A stretch of DNA of 38,585 nt from Carboxydothermus islandicus (GCF_001950325.1 NZ_BDJL01000041.1:1-38585), one strand, 5' to 3'. Shown: positions 1 through 8,855, counted from the stretch's first letter. Numbers and translations: made by a program. Notes: generated by a model from the letters alone, not told the origin.

Positions 1-72
1 TCATCGGAAATGCCAGTTCTTGAATGCCCTTACTGTCCAGGTGGTATGGTGTATAAAGGAAAAAAAGAGTAA
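1..72 (+). CDS. C-terminal end of an unidentified protein (partial)
   Basis: Only the last 23 codons of a gene that begins before the window are visible, ending in TAA at 70-72. The tail carries a CPYC pair of cysteines followed by a basic end (KGKKE). A CxxC near a C-terminus is often half of a zinc ribbon or a redox pair, but this is too little to name a family. The reading frame is open from base 1 to the stop and a weak hairpin overlaps the stop codon, which supports a real gene end. Confidence 0.5.
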   Translation, partial: SSEMPVLECPYCPGGMVYKGKKE

Positions 73-115
73 ACATTGCTGCTTACTCTTTTAAGTCGCC
101 CGAAGGGCGAATTTG
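63..115 (+). terminator. Two possible weak terminator hairpins
   Basis: A perfect 10-bp stem, AAAAGAGTAA (63-72) with TTACTCTTTT (83-92), surrounds the stop of the first gene and ends in a T run, but it is AT-rich. A second stem, TCGCCC (96-101) with GGGCGA (105-110), has a 3-base loop and is followed by ATTTGTT. Either could end or attenuate transcription before the importer genes. Neither is a textbook terminator. Confidence 0.35.
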
Positions 116-147
116 TTCCTAAATTTAATAAATTAGGGGGCGGAAAA

Positions 148-1050
148 ATGGTGAAAAAAAGATGGATGGTATTTTTAGCTGTTGCCATCATTCTGCTGGT
201 GACGGTAGCTCCATTGATGGCAGGGCAAAGTAAAGGGATAACGGTAAAAGACTCTAAAGGGAACGTTTTTACCTTTAAAAGCTATCCTAAGAGAATCGTG
301 TCGCTTGCTCCAAGTAATACCGAAATTTTATTTGCCCTTGGATTGGATAAAAATATTGTCGGCGTTACTAATTTTTGTGATTATCCGGCAGCAGCAAAAA
401 AGAAAGCTAAAGTTGGCGATGCGTTTAATGTGAATGTAGAAAAGATCGTTAGTTTAAAACCTGATTTAGTGGTGGCTCAAGATACTATTTCTCCAGAGGC
501 AATTAAAAAGCTCCAAAATTTAAAGGTTAAAGTTTTTGTTTTAAAAGAGCCAAAGAACTTTAATGATATTTTAAATAACATTAAGTTGGTTGGTAAAGCT
601 ACCGGTAAATACTCAAAAGCGGTAAGTATTACTAATAATATGCAGGCAAGATTAAATAAACTAACTGCAAAATTAAAGAAATACAATAAACCGTCAGTTC
701 TGGTAGAAATTGATTATGCTTACGGTTTATATGTTGCCGGACCGGATACTTTTATCAATGACATTCTTGTAAAAGCTGGGGGCAAAAACGTAATTACCAG
801 TGGTAGTTGGGTAAACCTTTCCGATGAAAAGCTTTTAACTTTAAATCCTGATTATATCTTGCTTGCTGATACCGCTTATTTAAAACCGGATCAACATCCA
901 TACAAACGTGAACTCTGGCAGGCGTTGCGCGCAGTCAAAGAAAAGAAAGTTATTGACAGTATAGATCCTAATTTAATTGTGCGGCCGGGTCCCCGGACTA
1001 TTGATGGTATAGAAAAGTTAGCAAAAGCCCTTCATCCTGGTTTAAAATAG
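148..1050 (+). CDS. btuF: ABC transporter substrate-binding protein, BtuF/cobalamin type
   Basis: This is the 300-aa periplasmic-binding-type receptor of an importer for vitamin B12 or a related metal chelate. The segment RIVSLAPSNTEILFALG followed by GVTNFCDYP is typical of BtuF/FepB-like class III binding proteins, and the VEKIVSLKPDLVV segment follows as expected. Residues 1-25 form a signal peptide or membrane anchor (KKR, a hydrophobic run, then PLMA). No lipobox cysteine follows it, which is unusual for a Gram-positive binding protein, so it may stay anchored by its N-terminal helix or be secreted. The ATG at 148 was chosen because AGGGGG precedes it at 135-140; an in-frame non-ATG start further upstream would add 24 unlikely residues. 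The permease gene starts 8 bases after the stop. Substrate identity is inferred; an iron-siderophore is the alternative. Confidence 0.85.
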   Translation: MVKKRWMVFLAVAIILLVTVAPLMAGQSKGITVKDSKGNVFTFKSYPKRIVSLAPSNTEILFALGLDKNIVGVTNFCDYPAAAKKKAKVGDAFNVNVEKIVSLKPDLVVAQDTISPEAIKKLQNLKVKVFVLKEPKNFNDILNNIKLVGKATGKYSKAVSITNNMQARLNKLTAKLKKYNKPSVLVEIDYAYGLYVAGPDTFINDILVKAGGKNVITSGSWVNLSDEKLLTLNPDYILLADTAYLKPDQHPYKRELWQALRAVKEKKVIDSIDPNLIVRPGPRTIDGIEKLAKALHPGLK

Positions 1051-1058
1051 GTGAGAAA

Positions 1059-2024
1059 ATGAAATCTTGGTGGGTAAAATTAATTTTTGGAGGAGTGGTA
1101 TTACTCCTCCTCCTTATTTTTGCTATCTTTTTAGCGGCTAATCTTGGGGCGGTGAAAATACCTTTGACACAAATTTTAACCGAGCCGTATAAAACAATCT
1201 TTTTTAAGATAAGACTTCCCAGGATTGCTTTGGGTATAGTGGTAGGAGCGGCCTTAGGCCTGGCGGGAACGGTGTATCAGGGAGTTTTAAAGACTCCTTT
1301 AGCCGACCCGTATATTTTAGGAGTATCTTCCGGCGCTGCGGCGGCAGTAGCTTTACTAACTCTGCTAAAATCTTTTCCTTATTATGCTTTGCCCTTAGGA
1401 GCGTTTTTAGGAAGTATAGTAGCGTTACTTTTAGTTTTTTTAATTTCCCGAAAACCCGAACCTAATAGATTAATCCTTGCTGGAATTATTGTAAATAGCT
1501 TTTTAGGAGCTATTGTTACTTTTGTTTTGGCAGTAAGCCGGGAAAATATGCACCAGATTATTTACTGGTTAATGGGAGGACTTAATAATAAGGGATTTAA
1601 GGAAGCGGGAGTGATTGCCCTGTACCTTTTATTGGGGCTTGTTTTACTTTTTGTTTTTGCCCGGGACTTAAATGCTATGAGTTTTGGGGATGATACTGCG
1701 GTGCAGTTAGGGGTGGAGGTTAACAAAAAAAGAGTTCTTTTTTTAATGCTGGCAAGTTTTTTAACGGCAGGAGCGGTAAGTTTTGCCGGAACTATAGGGT
1801 TTGTTGGTCTGGTAGTTCCCCAGGTGGTAGAGCTTATTTTTGGTAAGGATTATCGCGTTTTAATACCCTTATCAAGCTTAGCCGGAGCTATCCTCCTGGT
1901 TTTTGCCGATGCATTGGCCCGGAGTATTTTGGCCCCGGCGGAGCTTCCGGTAGGGGTTATTACTGCTTTTATCGGGGCTCCCTTTTTTGCCTATCTTTTT
2001 ATAAGGCGGGGTCGGCATGCTTAA
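1059..2024 (+). CDS. btuC: ABC importer permease, FecCD/BtuC family
   Basis: This 321-aa integral membrane protein forms the channel of the importer and should act as a homodimer. It has a hydrophobic N-terminal helix, then the typical FecCD/BtuC stretch with RLPRIALGIVVGAALGLAGTVYQG, and the later GTIGFVGLVVPQVVEL segment that contacts the ATPase. Length is normal for a ten-helix BtuC-like permease. Its last 8 bases overlap the ATPase gene, so the three genes form one translationally coupled unit. Family assignment is firm. Cobalamin as the substrate is inferred from the binding protein. Confidence 0.9.
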   Translation: MKSWWVKLIFGGVVLLLLLIFAIFLAANLGAVKIPLTQILTEPYKTIFFKIRLPRIALGIVVGAALGLAGTVYQGVLKTPLADPYILGVSSGAAAAVALLTLLKSFPYYALPLGAFLGSIVALLLVFLISRKPEPNRLILAGIIVNSFLGAIVTFVLAVSRENMHQIIYWLMGGLNNKGFKEAGVIALYLLLGLVLLFVFARDLNAMSFGDDTAVQLGVEVNKKRVLFLMLASFLTAGAVSFAGTIGFVGLVVPQVVELIFGKDYRVLIPLSSLAGAILLVFADALARSILAPAELPVGVITAFIGAPFFAYLFIRRGRHA

Positions 2025-3216
2025 AGGCATTAACCTGGTTTATGGCTATGGTAACACAACATTGTTTGAGGGTATAAATATTGAGGTACAACCGGGAAAG
2101 TTTACTGTAATCCTGGGTCCCAATGGAGCAGGTAAAACTACTTTATTAAAAATTTTGGCCGGTTTTTTAAAACCCCGTGAGGGAACGGTGGAGATAAATG
2201 ACCAGGAAATATTTAAGCTACCTGCAAAAAAACGAGCCCGGATGCTGGCGTATGTACCCCAGGAACCCGAAACTTTACGGGATTATTCGGTCTGGGATAC
2301 GGTAATGATGGGAAGGTACCCTTATCAGGGATTTTTGGGGTTAGAGACTAAAAAAGATTTTCAAGGGGTAAAAAAAGCTATAGAAACGGTAGGTTTAGCC
2401 GGGTACGAGGAACGAACCCTTTTGTCCCTTTCGGGAGGGGAAAGGCAGAGGGTTTATCTTGCCCGGGCTTTGGCCCAGGAAGCCGACTATATCCTCTTAG
2501 ATGAGCCCACCAATCACCTGGATTTATTTTATCAGGTAAAAATACTATCTCTTTTAAAAGATTTAGCGGCTCAAGGTAAAGGGATATTAGCGGTTCTTCA
2601 TGATTTGAACCTGGCTTCCTTTTTTGCCGATAGACTTTATTTATTTTCCGAAGGAGATGTCATTACCGGTGCGGCCGGGGAAGTCTTAACTTTTGAAAAT
2701 ATTTATAAAGCTTATAAAGAACCGGCATTAGTGGTCAATCATCCGGTTTTAGGCATACCCCAGGTCCTGCCTTTAATTATTAATAAGAGCAGTGGTGGAA
2801 AGACCCGGGTACATATCATTGGTGGAGGCGGAATGGCAAGCGGTATTATGCTCCGGGAAAGCCAGCAGGGAGCGAAGATTTCAGCGGGGGTTTTAAATAA
2901 AAGCGATAGTGACTGGCAGACAGCAAAAGCGCTGGGAGCAGAAGTGGTGGAGGAAGAACCTTTCTCGCCCATTTCCCAGGAAAGCTACCGGCGGCTTTTG
3001 GAGGTCTTAAAAAAGGCGGATAAAATAGTGGTAGCTCCGGTACCAATAGGGCCGGGAAACCTCCAAAATATCGAAGCCCTTTTGGAAGTGGAGCCGAAAA
3101 AAATTTTTATTGTAAAGCCGGAAGAAATGGAAAAAAGGGATTACTCCGGAGGAAGGGCTACTTATATTGTTAATTCCCTTATAAAAGCCGGCGCCCAAAA
3201 GTATCCCGAGGCTTAA
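2017..3216 (+). CDS. btuD: ABC importer ATPase (BtuD/FecE type) with an extra C-terminal domain
   Basis: This 399-aa protein powers the importer. Residues 1-250 are a complete nucleotide-binding domain: Walker A GPNGAGKT at 34-41, signature LSGGERQR at 138-145, Walker B ILLDEPT at 159-165 and the switch histidine H195 in VLHDLN. FecE/BtuD proteins normally stop near residue 250-270. Here about 135 more residues (263-399) follow, beginning VHIIGGGGMASGIML and including KIVVAPVPIGPGNLQNIEALL. This part looks like a small alpha/beta, Rossmann-like unit. It is not the CbiZ amidohydrolase that is sometimes fused to such ATPases, because I do not see CbiZ motifs. It could bind the cargo or a nucleotide as a regulatory domain; its function is unknown to me. 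Confidence 0.88.
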   Translation: MLKGINLVYGYGNTTLFEGINIEVQPGKFTVILGPNGAGKTTLLKILAGFLKPREGTVEINDQEIFKLPAKKRARMLAYVPQEPETLRDYSVWDTVMMGRYPYQGFLGLETKKDFQGVKKAIETVGLAGYEERTLLSLSGGERQRVYLARALAQEADYILLDEPTNHLDLFYQVKILSLLKDLAAQGKGILAVLHDLNLASFFADRLYLFSEGDVITGAAGEVLTFENIYKAYKEPALVVNHPVLGIPQVLPLIINKSSGGKTRVHIIGGGGMASGIMLRESQQGAKISAGVLNKSDSDWQTAKALGAEVVEEEPFSPISQESYRRLLEVLKKADKIVVAPVPIGPGNLQNIEALLEVEPKKIFIVKPEEMEKRDYSGGRATYIVNSLIKAGAQKYPEA

Positions 3217-3290
3217 AACTGTGATAAAGGTCATAGCTATAAAAAGAAGCCCAGGTTAAAATAAAGAAAAAACAAAAGGGGAAGAAGAAG

Positions 3291-3800
3291 ATGCGCTGGA
3301 CGAAAGAAGCATTAGAGTACATGAATAACGTTCCCTTTTTTGTGCGGGAAAAAGCCAAGAAGAAGGTCGAGGAGTGGGCGAAGCAAAAGGGTGTAGAGGA
3401 GATCACGGTAAATGAAGTAATGGAAGCCCGGGGGAAAATGACCGCCAGGGATGTAAGCGACCCGAAACCGCAAAAGCCGAAAATTGCGGTGGTGCGCTGT
3501 CATATTGTTGCCGAAGTTTGCCCGGGAATTGGTTGTTTTAATAGCTTTAATAAAAGGGAGCAGCAGTTTGCCCGCTATGGGCCGGAGGCAGAAATTATCG
3601 GCTTTTTCACCTGCGGTGGTTGCTCCGGGCGCCGGGTTTCCAGGTTAATTGAAAAACTTCTCCCTTACGAGTTAACGCACGTTCATTTAAGTTCCTGTAT
3701 GTTGTTAGACGGAGATTATCCGAAATGCCCTTTTAAGGAGCAAATTAAAAAAACCATTTTAGCTAAAGGTGTGGAAGTAATTGAAGGTACTCACCACTAA
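3291..3800 (+). CDS. PCP_red-CGGC domain cysteine-rich protein
   Basis: This 169-aa protein joins two small domains. Residues 1-45 (WTKEALEYMNNVPFFVREKAKKKVEEWA..GVEEITVNEV) match the PCP_red motif found at the end of light-independent protochlorophyllide reductase subunits and in many anaerobe redox proteins. Residues 62-169 match the CGGC domain, with C70, C77, C82, the CGGC at 108-111, C136 and C146, enough to bind a metal or Fe-S cluster. A GGGGAAG ribosome site lies just before the ATG, and a strong terminator follows. It lies 74 bases after the importer ATPase, so it may be co-transcribed, which would fit metal or cofactor handling. The reaction, if any, is unknown. Confidence 0.8.
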   Translation: MRWTKEALEYMNNVPFFVREKAKKKVEEWAKQKGVEEITVNEVMEARGKMTARDVSDPKPQKPKIAVVRCHIVAEVCPGIGCFNSFNKREQQFARYGPEAEIIGFFTCGGCSGRRVSRLIEKLLPYELTHVHLSSCMLLDGDYPKCPFKEQIKKTILAKGVEVIEGTHH

Positions 3801-3829
3801 AGCCCTGCAGCTGCAGGGTTTTTGTTTTT
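3801..3829 (+). terminator. Rho-independent terminator after the CGGC gene
   Basis: CCCTGCAG (3803-3810) is followed directly by its complement CTGCAGGG (3811-3818), a perfect 16-base palindrome, then TTTTTGTTTTT. It begins at the stop codon of the preceding gene and ends the importer/CGGC transcript. Confidence 0.9.
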
Positions 3830-3943
3830 AAATTTTTACTTAGTAAATTTTTATTTGGCGTAAAATAAATATATTAGACAAATTAACTCCGAAATGCCTT
3901 TAAATAAAGAAAAAACGACAATTTTCGACAAATTTTATTTATA

Positions 3944-3972
3944 TTGAAAAAATACAAAATATATTGTAAAAT
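3944..3972 (+). promoter_or_regulatory. Sigma-A promoter of the Rrf2-comEA-comEC operon
   Basis: TTGAAA at 3944-3949 and TAAAAT at 3967-3972 are separated by 17 bases, which would start RNA near 3979, about 29 bases before the Rrf2 start codon. Upstream, 3830-3943 is very AT-rich and contains an inverted repeat TTTAC-TTA-GTAAA (3835-3847) and two close CGACAA repeats (around 3916-3930). These may be regulator sites. Confidence 0.65.
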
Positions 3973-4007
3973 ACCTTAGAAAGCTTGATTTTTCAGGGGG
4001 AAAATTC

Positions 4008-4436
4008 ATGCAGCTAACAAAACAGGGGGAATATGCTTTAATTGCCATGATGGATCTGGCAAAACTGCCTAAAGGCCAGGTAGTACCGGTAAAAACCCTG
4101 GCGGAAAGGCTGATGTTGCCGGAGGCTTTTTTAGCAAAAATAGTTCAGTCACTGGTTAAAGCTGGACTTGTATATACGGTAAAAGGACCGCAGGGGGGTG
4201 TTGCCCTCCTGAAAGATCCGGAAAAGATTACCGTTTTGGAAGTGGTGGAAGCGGTGGAGGGACCGATAGTTTTAAGTCAGTGTATTAACCATCCGGATAT
4301 TTGTGAGAAAGTGGAAATTTGCCCGTTACATAAGATCTGGCATAAAGTTCAGCAAAAATTAATTGAGGAGTTTTCCTCTCATAATCTTTTAACGCTTTCC
4401 CAAGAAGGCCAGTTAAGTGGCTTTTTAGCGGAGTAG
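4008..4436 (+). CDS. Rrf2-family transcription regulator, IscR-like
   Basis: This 142-aa protein has the Rrf2 winged helix-turn-helix at its N-terminus (LTKQGEYALIAMMDLA, then LAERLMLPEAFLAKIVQSLVKAGLV and KGPQGGVAL). It also has three cysteines, C92, C99 and C105, in QCINHPDICEKVEICPLH. That spacing is like the [2Fe-2S]-binding cysteines of IscR, so it probably senses Fe-S supply, oxygen or nitric oxide. A strong GGGGG site precedes the ATG. The usual neighbours of such a regulator (iscS, iscU) are absent; instead it ends 3 bases before comEA and so leads a DNA-uptake operon. The target genes are unknown and autoregulation is likely. Confidence 0.85.
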   Translation: MQLTKQGEYALIAMMDLAKLPKGQVVPVKTLAERLMLPEAFLAKIVQSLVKAGLVYTVKGPQGGVALLKDPEKITVLEVVEAVEGPIVLSQCINHPDICEKVEICPLHKIWHKVQQKLIEEFSSHNLLTLSQEGQLSGFLAE

Positions 4437-4439
4437 CTT

Positions 4440-5051
4440 ATGAATCCCCTTGACGACCGTTCTAAGCTTTTTTTATATGGAATTATCTTCTTCCTTTTAG
4501 CCTTGGTTTTCTATCTTTGGTGGACTGGACCGGAATCACCCCCGATTAAAGAAACGGCTGAGCAGGAAGTTATTACCAGGGAGGTTACCCGGAAGGGAAC
4601 GTTAGTTGTGCATGTGGCCGGAGCGGTTTATAAACCCGGTGTTTATGTTTTAGAAGAGGGCGCCCGGGTAAAGGATGCCATAGAAAAAGCGCAGGGAATA
4701 TTACCGTTAGCTGATGATAGCAGTATTAATCTGGCGGCTAAGGTAAGCGATGGGCAAAAAATCTATATTCCCTTCAAAAATGAAAATACAACACCAGCTT
4801 CGATCAGCAATGGGTTTAGCCAGCAAAATGCTCAAAAGGGTGCCGGCAGCCAGGGAGCAAAATTGAATATCAATACTGCTTCCGCCGAAGAACTGGATAA
4901 ACTACCGGGAGTTGGTCCCGCAACGGCAGCCAAGATTATTGAATACCGGGAGCAAAATGGTCCTTTTGTGACTATTGAGGATTTAAAAAAAGTTAAGGGT
5001 ATAGGGGATAAAAAGTTTGAAACGCTAAAAGATTATATTACGGTTAATTAG
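4440..5051 (+). CDS. comEA: ComEA family DNA-binding competence protein
   Basis: ComEA binds double-stranded DNA at the cell surface and hands it to the ComEC channel. The 203-aa product has one N-terminal membrane helix (about 11-29), an SLBB domain (about 55-112, VVHVAGAVYKPGVYVLEEG), a Ser/Gln/Asn-rich linker, and a C-terminal double helix-hairpin-helix module (141-203, LNINTASAEELDKLPGVGPATAAKII ... VKGIGDKKFETLK) that grips DNA. Order and length are those of Gram-positive ComEA. It starts 3 bases after the Rrf2 gene and ends 8 bases before comEC. comEB, found between them in Bacillus, is absent. Confidence 0.93.
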   Translation: MNPLDDRSKLFLYGIIFFLLALVFYLWWTGPESPPIKETAEQEVITREVTRKGTLVVHVAGAVYKPGVYVLEEGARVKDAIEKAQGILPLADDSSINLAAKVSDGQKIYIPFKNENTTPASISNGFSQQNAQKGAGSQGAKLNINTASAEELDKLPGVGPATAAKIIEYREQNGPFVTIEDLKKVKGIGDKKFETLKDYITVN

Positions 5052-5059
5052 GGGAAAAT

Positions 5060-7240
5060 ATGGAAATTTATCTTGCTTTCCTTTTTTACATAGCAGGAAT
5101 TATCATAGCCGATTGGGGATTTATCCCTTTTCGGCTATTTCTGTATTTGGCCTTATTGTTTATGCTTTTAGGCTATATGGTTTTACCCCGGGAACGTAAA
5201 AGCTTAGCCGTTCTGTTAATAGCTTTTATGCTTCTTGGAGGGGTAAACCTAAATCTTCATGGGAGTCCGGGTTTTCGGGAAGGGGAATATCGGGGAATTT
5301 GCCGGGTGGTGGAAGGGTCTACCGTAAAAAATGATAAGAACAGTTTTAAAGTTGTTGATTTAAAAACCAAAGAAACCTATTTAGTCCGGGAAAAAGAAAG
5401 GGTTTTAAGATTACCCGGAGATATTTTAAAAATTACCGGAAGTTTCCTAAAACCAATTCCTCCGCAGAATCCCGGCGAGTTTAACTATCCAAATTACTTA
5501 AGGCGGCAGGGAATTTACGGGGTTTTATACGTACAAACCGCAGAAAAAATCGGGGTTAACTTTTCTTTTCTGCGGCCTTTTGCAGCGGTAAAAAATTTTC
5601 TTAAAGAAAGGTTAAATACCTATTCTCCCGAAACTGCGGCGTTATTAAAAGGTTTGTATTTAGGGGACGATGAGGAAATTTCCCCGGAGGTTTACGATAG
5701 TTTTGCTAAAACCGGAGTCGTACATATTTTAAGTGTCAGCGGCCTGCATTTGGGGTTGGTGGCGGGGGCGATTTATTTTTTGGGAAAGGGGTTGCGGCTT
5801 TCCCGGCAAAAGCAAAACCTTTTTACAATAATTTTTTGCTTTTTTTATACCGCCCTGACCGGTTTTAACCCGGCAACGGTACGGGCCTTTTTAATGCTGG
5901 TGTTCCTGGTCGGGGCTTTTTTTTTAGGGCGGGATTATCAACCGGTTTATCATTTGTTTTTAAGTGCCTTTTTTTATCTTTTAATAAAACCCCAGGAACT
6001 TTTTTCGGCGGGTTTTCTCCTGTCGTATTTAGCAACCTTGGGGATATTTTTAATAGGTTTACCTTTAGCGGAAAAATTAAAATTGCATTTACCTTCTTAT
6101 TTGGCGGACACTATTGGAGTTACGGTTGGTGCGCAAATTTTAACCGAACCAATTGTCTTTTATCATTATTCCCTCTTTGCTTCCGCATCAATTATAGCCA
6201 ATCTTGTAGTAGTTCCCCTTACCGGTCTTATTATGGCTTCCGGAATTTTCGGTTTATTTTTATCCCCCTTAAAACATCTAACTGAACTCCTGACGGTGTT
6301 TACTTTAAATATAAACAGTCAAATGGCTTTAATTCCCGGGGCGACAATTGCAGTAAAAAAGCCTCCCTTTATTTTAATTTTTCTTTTTTACTCTGGGTTA
6401 TTTTCAGGCTACTTTTGGTTTGTAAAAAAAGAAAAGATGGATATTGGAAAATACACAGTCATTACTTTTTTAATTTTAGGCTTATTTTTAATACCCAAAG
6501 AGCATGGAAAAACCGTTTTTCTTGCCGTGGGCCAGGGGGATGCAGCGGTAATTCATACTTTACGCGGACGCACGATTGTGGTGGATACCGGACCAAAAAA
6601 CGAAAGTTATGATGCGGGAAGAAAGGTTTTAGCGTATCTTCGCCAAAGTGGCACGGGGGTTATAGACCTTTTAGTGTTGACCCATCCCCATAATGACCAT
6701 TACGGGGGTGCAGAAACGCTTATCCAGAGTGCCACGGTAAAGGCGGTCTTAATTTCTCCATATTTAGGGGAAGACCAGGAATACCTGGAACTTTTAAATT
6801 CACTCCGGTTAAGAAAAATAAAAATTTATTATGCTAAAACTTCTGCCGTTATTAGTTTGGATGATGTTTTTTTACGGATATTAGGACCGGAAAGAATCTA
6901 TTCCGGTACCCGCTCGGATCCCAATAACAACAGTATAGTGATGGCGGGTAAAATAGGCCGGAAAACCTACTTTTTTGGTGCGGACATCGAGAGAGAAGCG
7001 GAAGAAGATTTGGAAAATCAACTTTGGGCTTATTATGACGTGGTAAAAATTCCCCATCACGGCAGTAACTTTTTTGCAGAAAGCTTTATGGAAAAGTTAA
7101 AATTTGGTTATGGAGTTATTTCCGTTGGTCAAAATAATATTTATGGCTTTCCCGGGGATAAACTTTTAGCGGCTTTAAAAGGTAAGGGCAAGCTCTGGCG
7201 CACCGACCTTGAGGGGGCTTTAGTTGTCGAAAATTACTAA
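5060..7240 (+). CDS. comEC: ComEC/Rec2 DNA internalisation channel
   Basis: ComEC forms the membrane channel that brings single-stranded DNA into the cell during transformation. The 726-aa protein is full length. It starts with a few membrane helices and an OB-like extracellular part (about 70-165). The competence membrane domain with many helices follows (about 180-450, containing [15 protein letters not shown]). The C-terminal metallo-beta-lactamase-like domain has VGQGDA (about 489), [10 protein letters not shown] (about 540) and IPHHGS (about 665), and is thought to degrade the non-transforming strand. All metal-binding motifs look intact, so DNA uptake is probably functional or recently so. 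It is the third gene of the Rrf2-comEA-comEC unit. Confidence 0.95.
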   Translation: MEIYLAFLFYIAGIIIADWGFIPFRLFLYLALLFMLLGYMVLPRERKSLAVLLIAFMLLGGVNLNLHGSPGFREGEYRGICRVVEGSTVKNDKNSFKVVDLKTKETYLVREKERVLRLPGDILKITGSFLKPIPPQNPGEFNYPNYLRRQGIYGVLYVQTAEKIGVNFSFLRPFAAVKNFLKERLNTYSPETAALLKGLYLGDDEEISPEVYDSFAKTGVVHILSVSGLHLGLVAGAIYFLGKGLRLSRQKQNLFTIIFCFFYTALTGFNPATVRAFLMLVFLVGAFFLGRDYQPVYHLFLSAFFYLLIKPQELFSAGFLLSYLATLGIFLIGLPLAEKLKLHLPSYLADTIGVTVGAQILTEPIVFYHYSLFASASIIANLVVVPLTGLIMASGIFGLFLSPLKHLTELLTVFTLNINSQMALIPGATIAVKKPPFILIFLFYSGLFSGYFWFVKKEKMDIGKYTVITFLILGLFLIPKEHGKTVFLAVGQGDAAVIHTLRGRTIVVDTGPKNESYDAGRKVLAYLRQSGTGVIDLLVLTHPHNDHYGGAETLIQSATVKAVLISPYLGEDQEYLELLNSLRLRKIKIYYAKTSAVISLDDVFLRILGPERIYSGTRSDPNNNSIVMAGKIGRKTYFFGADIEREAEEDLENQLWAYYDVVKIPHHGSNFFAESFMEKLKFGYGVISVGQNNIYGFPGDKLLAALKGKGKLWRTDLEGALVVENY

Positions 7241-7284
7241 GTTGTATTAAAATTATTAAAAGAAAAAAGTACCGGGGTGGAAAG

Positions 7285-7863
7285 ATGATTGATTTAACAC
7301 CTCTTTTGACTTATTATTACCTTACTTTACTAACCCAAATATTAGAGCAAATGGAGGGGTTTAAGGCTCTCTCTTCCACTGAAGCTCCTAAAAGCCTGAA
7401 TTTTGCCGACCTGGTAGTGGCCAAGCAAGAAACTGCCTTATCTCCTTCGGAAAACAAGATAGCCGAAATGGTTCGTGAGCTTTCGCAAAAATATGAAGTA
7501 CCTTATTCGTTAGTCATGGCGGTTATTAAGCAGGAATCGAACTTTAACCCAAATGCTACCTCCCCCCGGGGAGCTATGGGTCTGATGCAGTTAATGCCCG
7601 GAACGGCCCGAATGTTAGGGGTTGAAAATCCTTATGACCCCAGAGAGAACTTAGAGGGGGGTATTAAATATTTGAAATCCCTTTTAGACCGGTTTGGTGA
7701 CGTGGAACTTGCCCTGGCGGCTTATAATGCTGGCCCGGGCAATGTAAAAAAATATAGCGGCATTCCGCCCTTTGCGGAAACCAAGGATTATGTCCAAAAG
7801 GTGTTGAAATGGCAGAAGTTTTATCAAGGAGACGAGAGAAATGATAGCTTACGAACGGTTTAA
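7285..7863 (+). CDS. Lytic transglycosylase (SLT domain)
   Basis: This 192-aa enzyme should cleave the glycan strands of peptidoglycan to give 1,6-anhydromuramic ends. Residues 70-185 are a soluble-lytic-transglycosylase domain. The catalytic glutamate is E84 in KQESNFNP, followed by GLMQLMP (99-105) and [10 protein letters not shown] (145-154). The N-terminal 50 residues contain a mildly hydrophobic stretch ([13 protein letters not shown]) but no convincing signal peptide, so its export route is unclear. A GGGGTGG site precedes the ATG. The gene overlaps holA by 23 bases. A placement next to comEC could suggest wall opening for DNA uptake, but that is only inference. Confidence 0.88.
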   Translation: MIDLTPLLTYYYLTLLTQILEQMEGFKALSSTEAPKSLNFADLVVAKQETALSPSENKIAEMVRELSQKYEVPYSLVMAVIKQESNFNPNATSPRGAMGLMQLMPGTARMLGVENPYDPRENLEGGIKYLKSLLDRFGDVELALAAYNAGPGNVKKYSGIPPFAETKDYVQKVLKWQKFYQGDERNDSLRTV

Positions 7864-8824
7864 AAATGCTTTAAGCCGGGGGGTTTTAAAGCCCCTTTAC
7901 CTTTTTTCCGGAGAAGAGCTGTATTTTAAAGAGCGGCTTTTTGCAGAAATTAAACAGTATATTGGAAAAAATCACGAATTTAACTATGAAGAGTTGGATG
8001 GGCAGGAAGTTCTTCCTGAAGAAGTGGTAGCCAAGGCAGAAACGGTTTCGTTTTTTGGGCAAAGGTTTATTGTAGTGAAAAACTGTCGCTTTTTTGCCGG
8101 CAAACATGATGAAGAACCGCTCGTAAATTACCTGAGAAACCCGGCACCTCAGGCGGTGGTTATTTTTTCTACAGAACTTCCTGTGGATAAGAAAAAGAAA
8201 ATCTATCAGGAGCTTTTAAATTATGGTGAGGAAATTGAATTTTCCCGGTTAGAAGAAAAGGAAGTTCAGGAACTAATTAAAGCCTGGGCGGTCCGGGCGG
8301 GTTTTCAACTTGAGCAGGAAGCGCTGAAAGTTTTAGCTCAGAGTTACGGACAGAATTTAGTAGAGTTAGAAAAAGAGTTTAAAAAATTGGTTTTATATAG
8401 ACTTTCGGAAAAGACCATTACTTTAAAGGATGTTTTGGAAGTTTCCGGCCAGGATCAAGAAATTTCGGTTTTTTATCTTCTTGAAGAACTACTTTCCGGG
8501 AAAATAAACCGCTCCAAGCTAAAGGAACGGCTTACCAATCAGGAAGAAGCGGTGAAGTTTACCGGGCTTGTGGCTAAAAACTTAAGGCAAATTTATACCG
8601 TAAAAGTTCTGCAACATAAAGGTAAAACACCGCAGGAAATTGCGAAAATTACCGGTGTTCCCGAATGGCTGGTAAAAAAAACCTTAAGAAGTGCGGTGCA
8701 CTTAAGTCAGGAAAAACTGAAAAAAGTAATTACTGCCCTGGCGGATCTAGATGAAAAAATAAAATCCGGTGAAAGGGAGTTAACCGGATTATTTGAAAGA
8801 TTTTTTCTATCAATAAAAAAATAA
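7841..8824 (+). CDS. holA: DNA polymerase III delta subunit
   Basis: HolA is the clamp-loader subunit that opens the sliding clamp during replication. The 327-aa length is normal for the family. The N-terminal part ([15 protein letters not shown], later [21 protein letters not shown]) is the AAA+-like domain and the C-terminal half is the helical collar domain ([30 protein letters not shown]). The ATG at 7841 lies inside the end of the transglycosylase gene, behind AAGGAGACGAG. The comEC-holA-rpsT order is as in Bacillus. A two-way terminator separates it from rpsT on the other strand. Confidence 0.93.
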   Translation: MIAYERFKNALSRGVLKPLYLFSGEELYFKERLFAEIKQYIGKNHEFNYEELDGQEVLPEEVVAKAETVSFFGQRFIVVKNCRFFAGKHDEEPLVNYLRNPAPQAVVIFSTELPVDKKKKIYQELLNYGEEIEFSRLEEKEVQELIKAWAVRAGFQLEQEALKVLAQSYGQNLVELEKEFKKLVLYRLSEKTITLKDVLEVSGQDQEISVFYLLEELLSGKINRSKLKERLTNQEEAVKFTGLVAKNLRQIYTVKVLQHKGKTPQEIAKITGVPEWLVKKTLRSAVHLSQEKLKKVITALADLDEKIKSGERELTGLFERFFLSIKK

Positions 8825-8855
8825 AAACCCGGAGTACCTGCCGGGTATTTTTTAT
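8821..8855. terminator. Bidirectional terminator between holA and rpsT
   Basis: ACCCGG (8827-8832) pairs with CCGGGT (8841-8846) around an 8-base loop. An A run lies on the left and a T run (8848-8853) on the right, so the hairpin has a U tail whichever strand is read. It serves the two converging genes. Confidence 0.85.

Noticed and set aside
73-147. Cobalamin riboswitch before the BtuF-like gene
   Set aside because: The leader is too short and I see no B12-box-like sequence; one could exist further upstream, outside the window.
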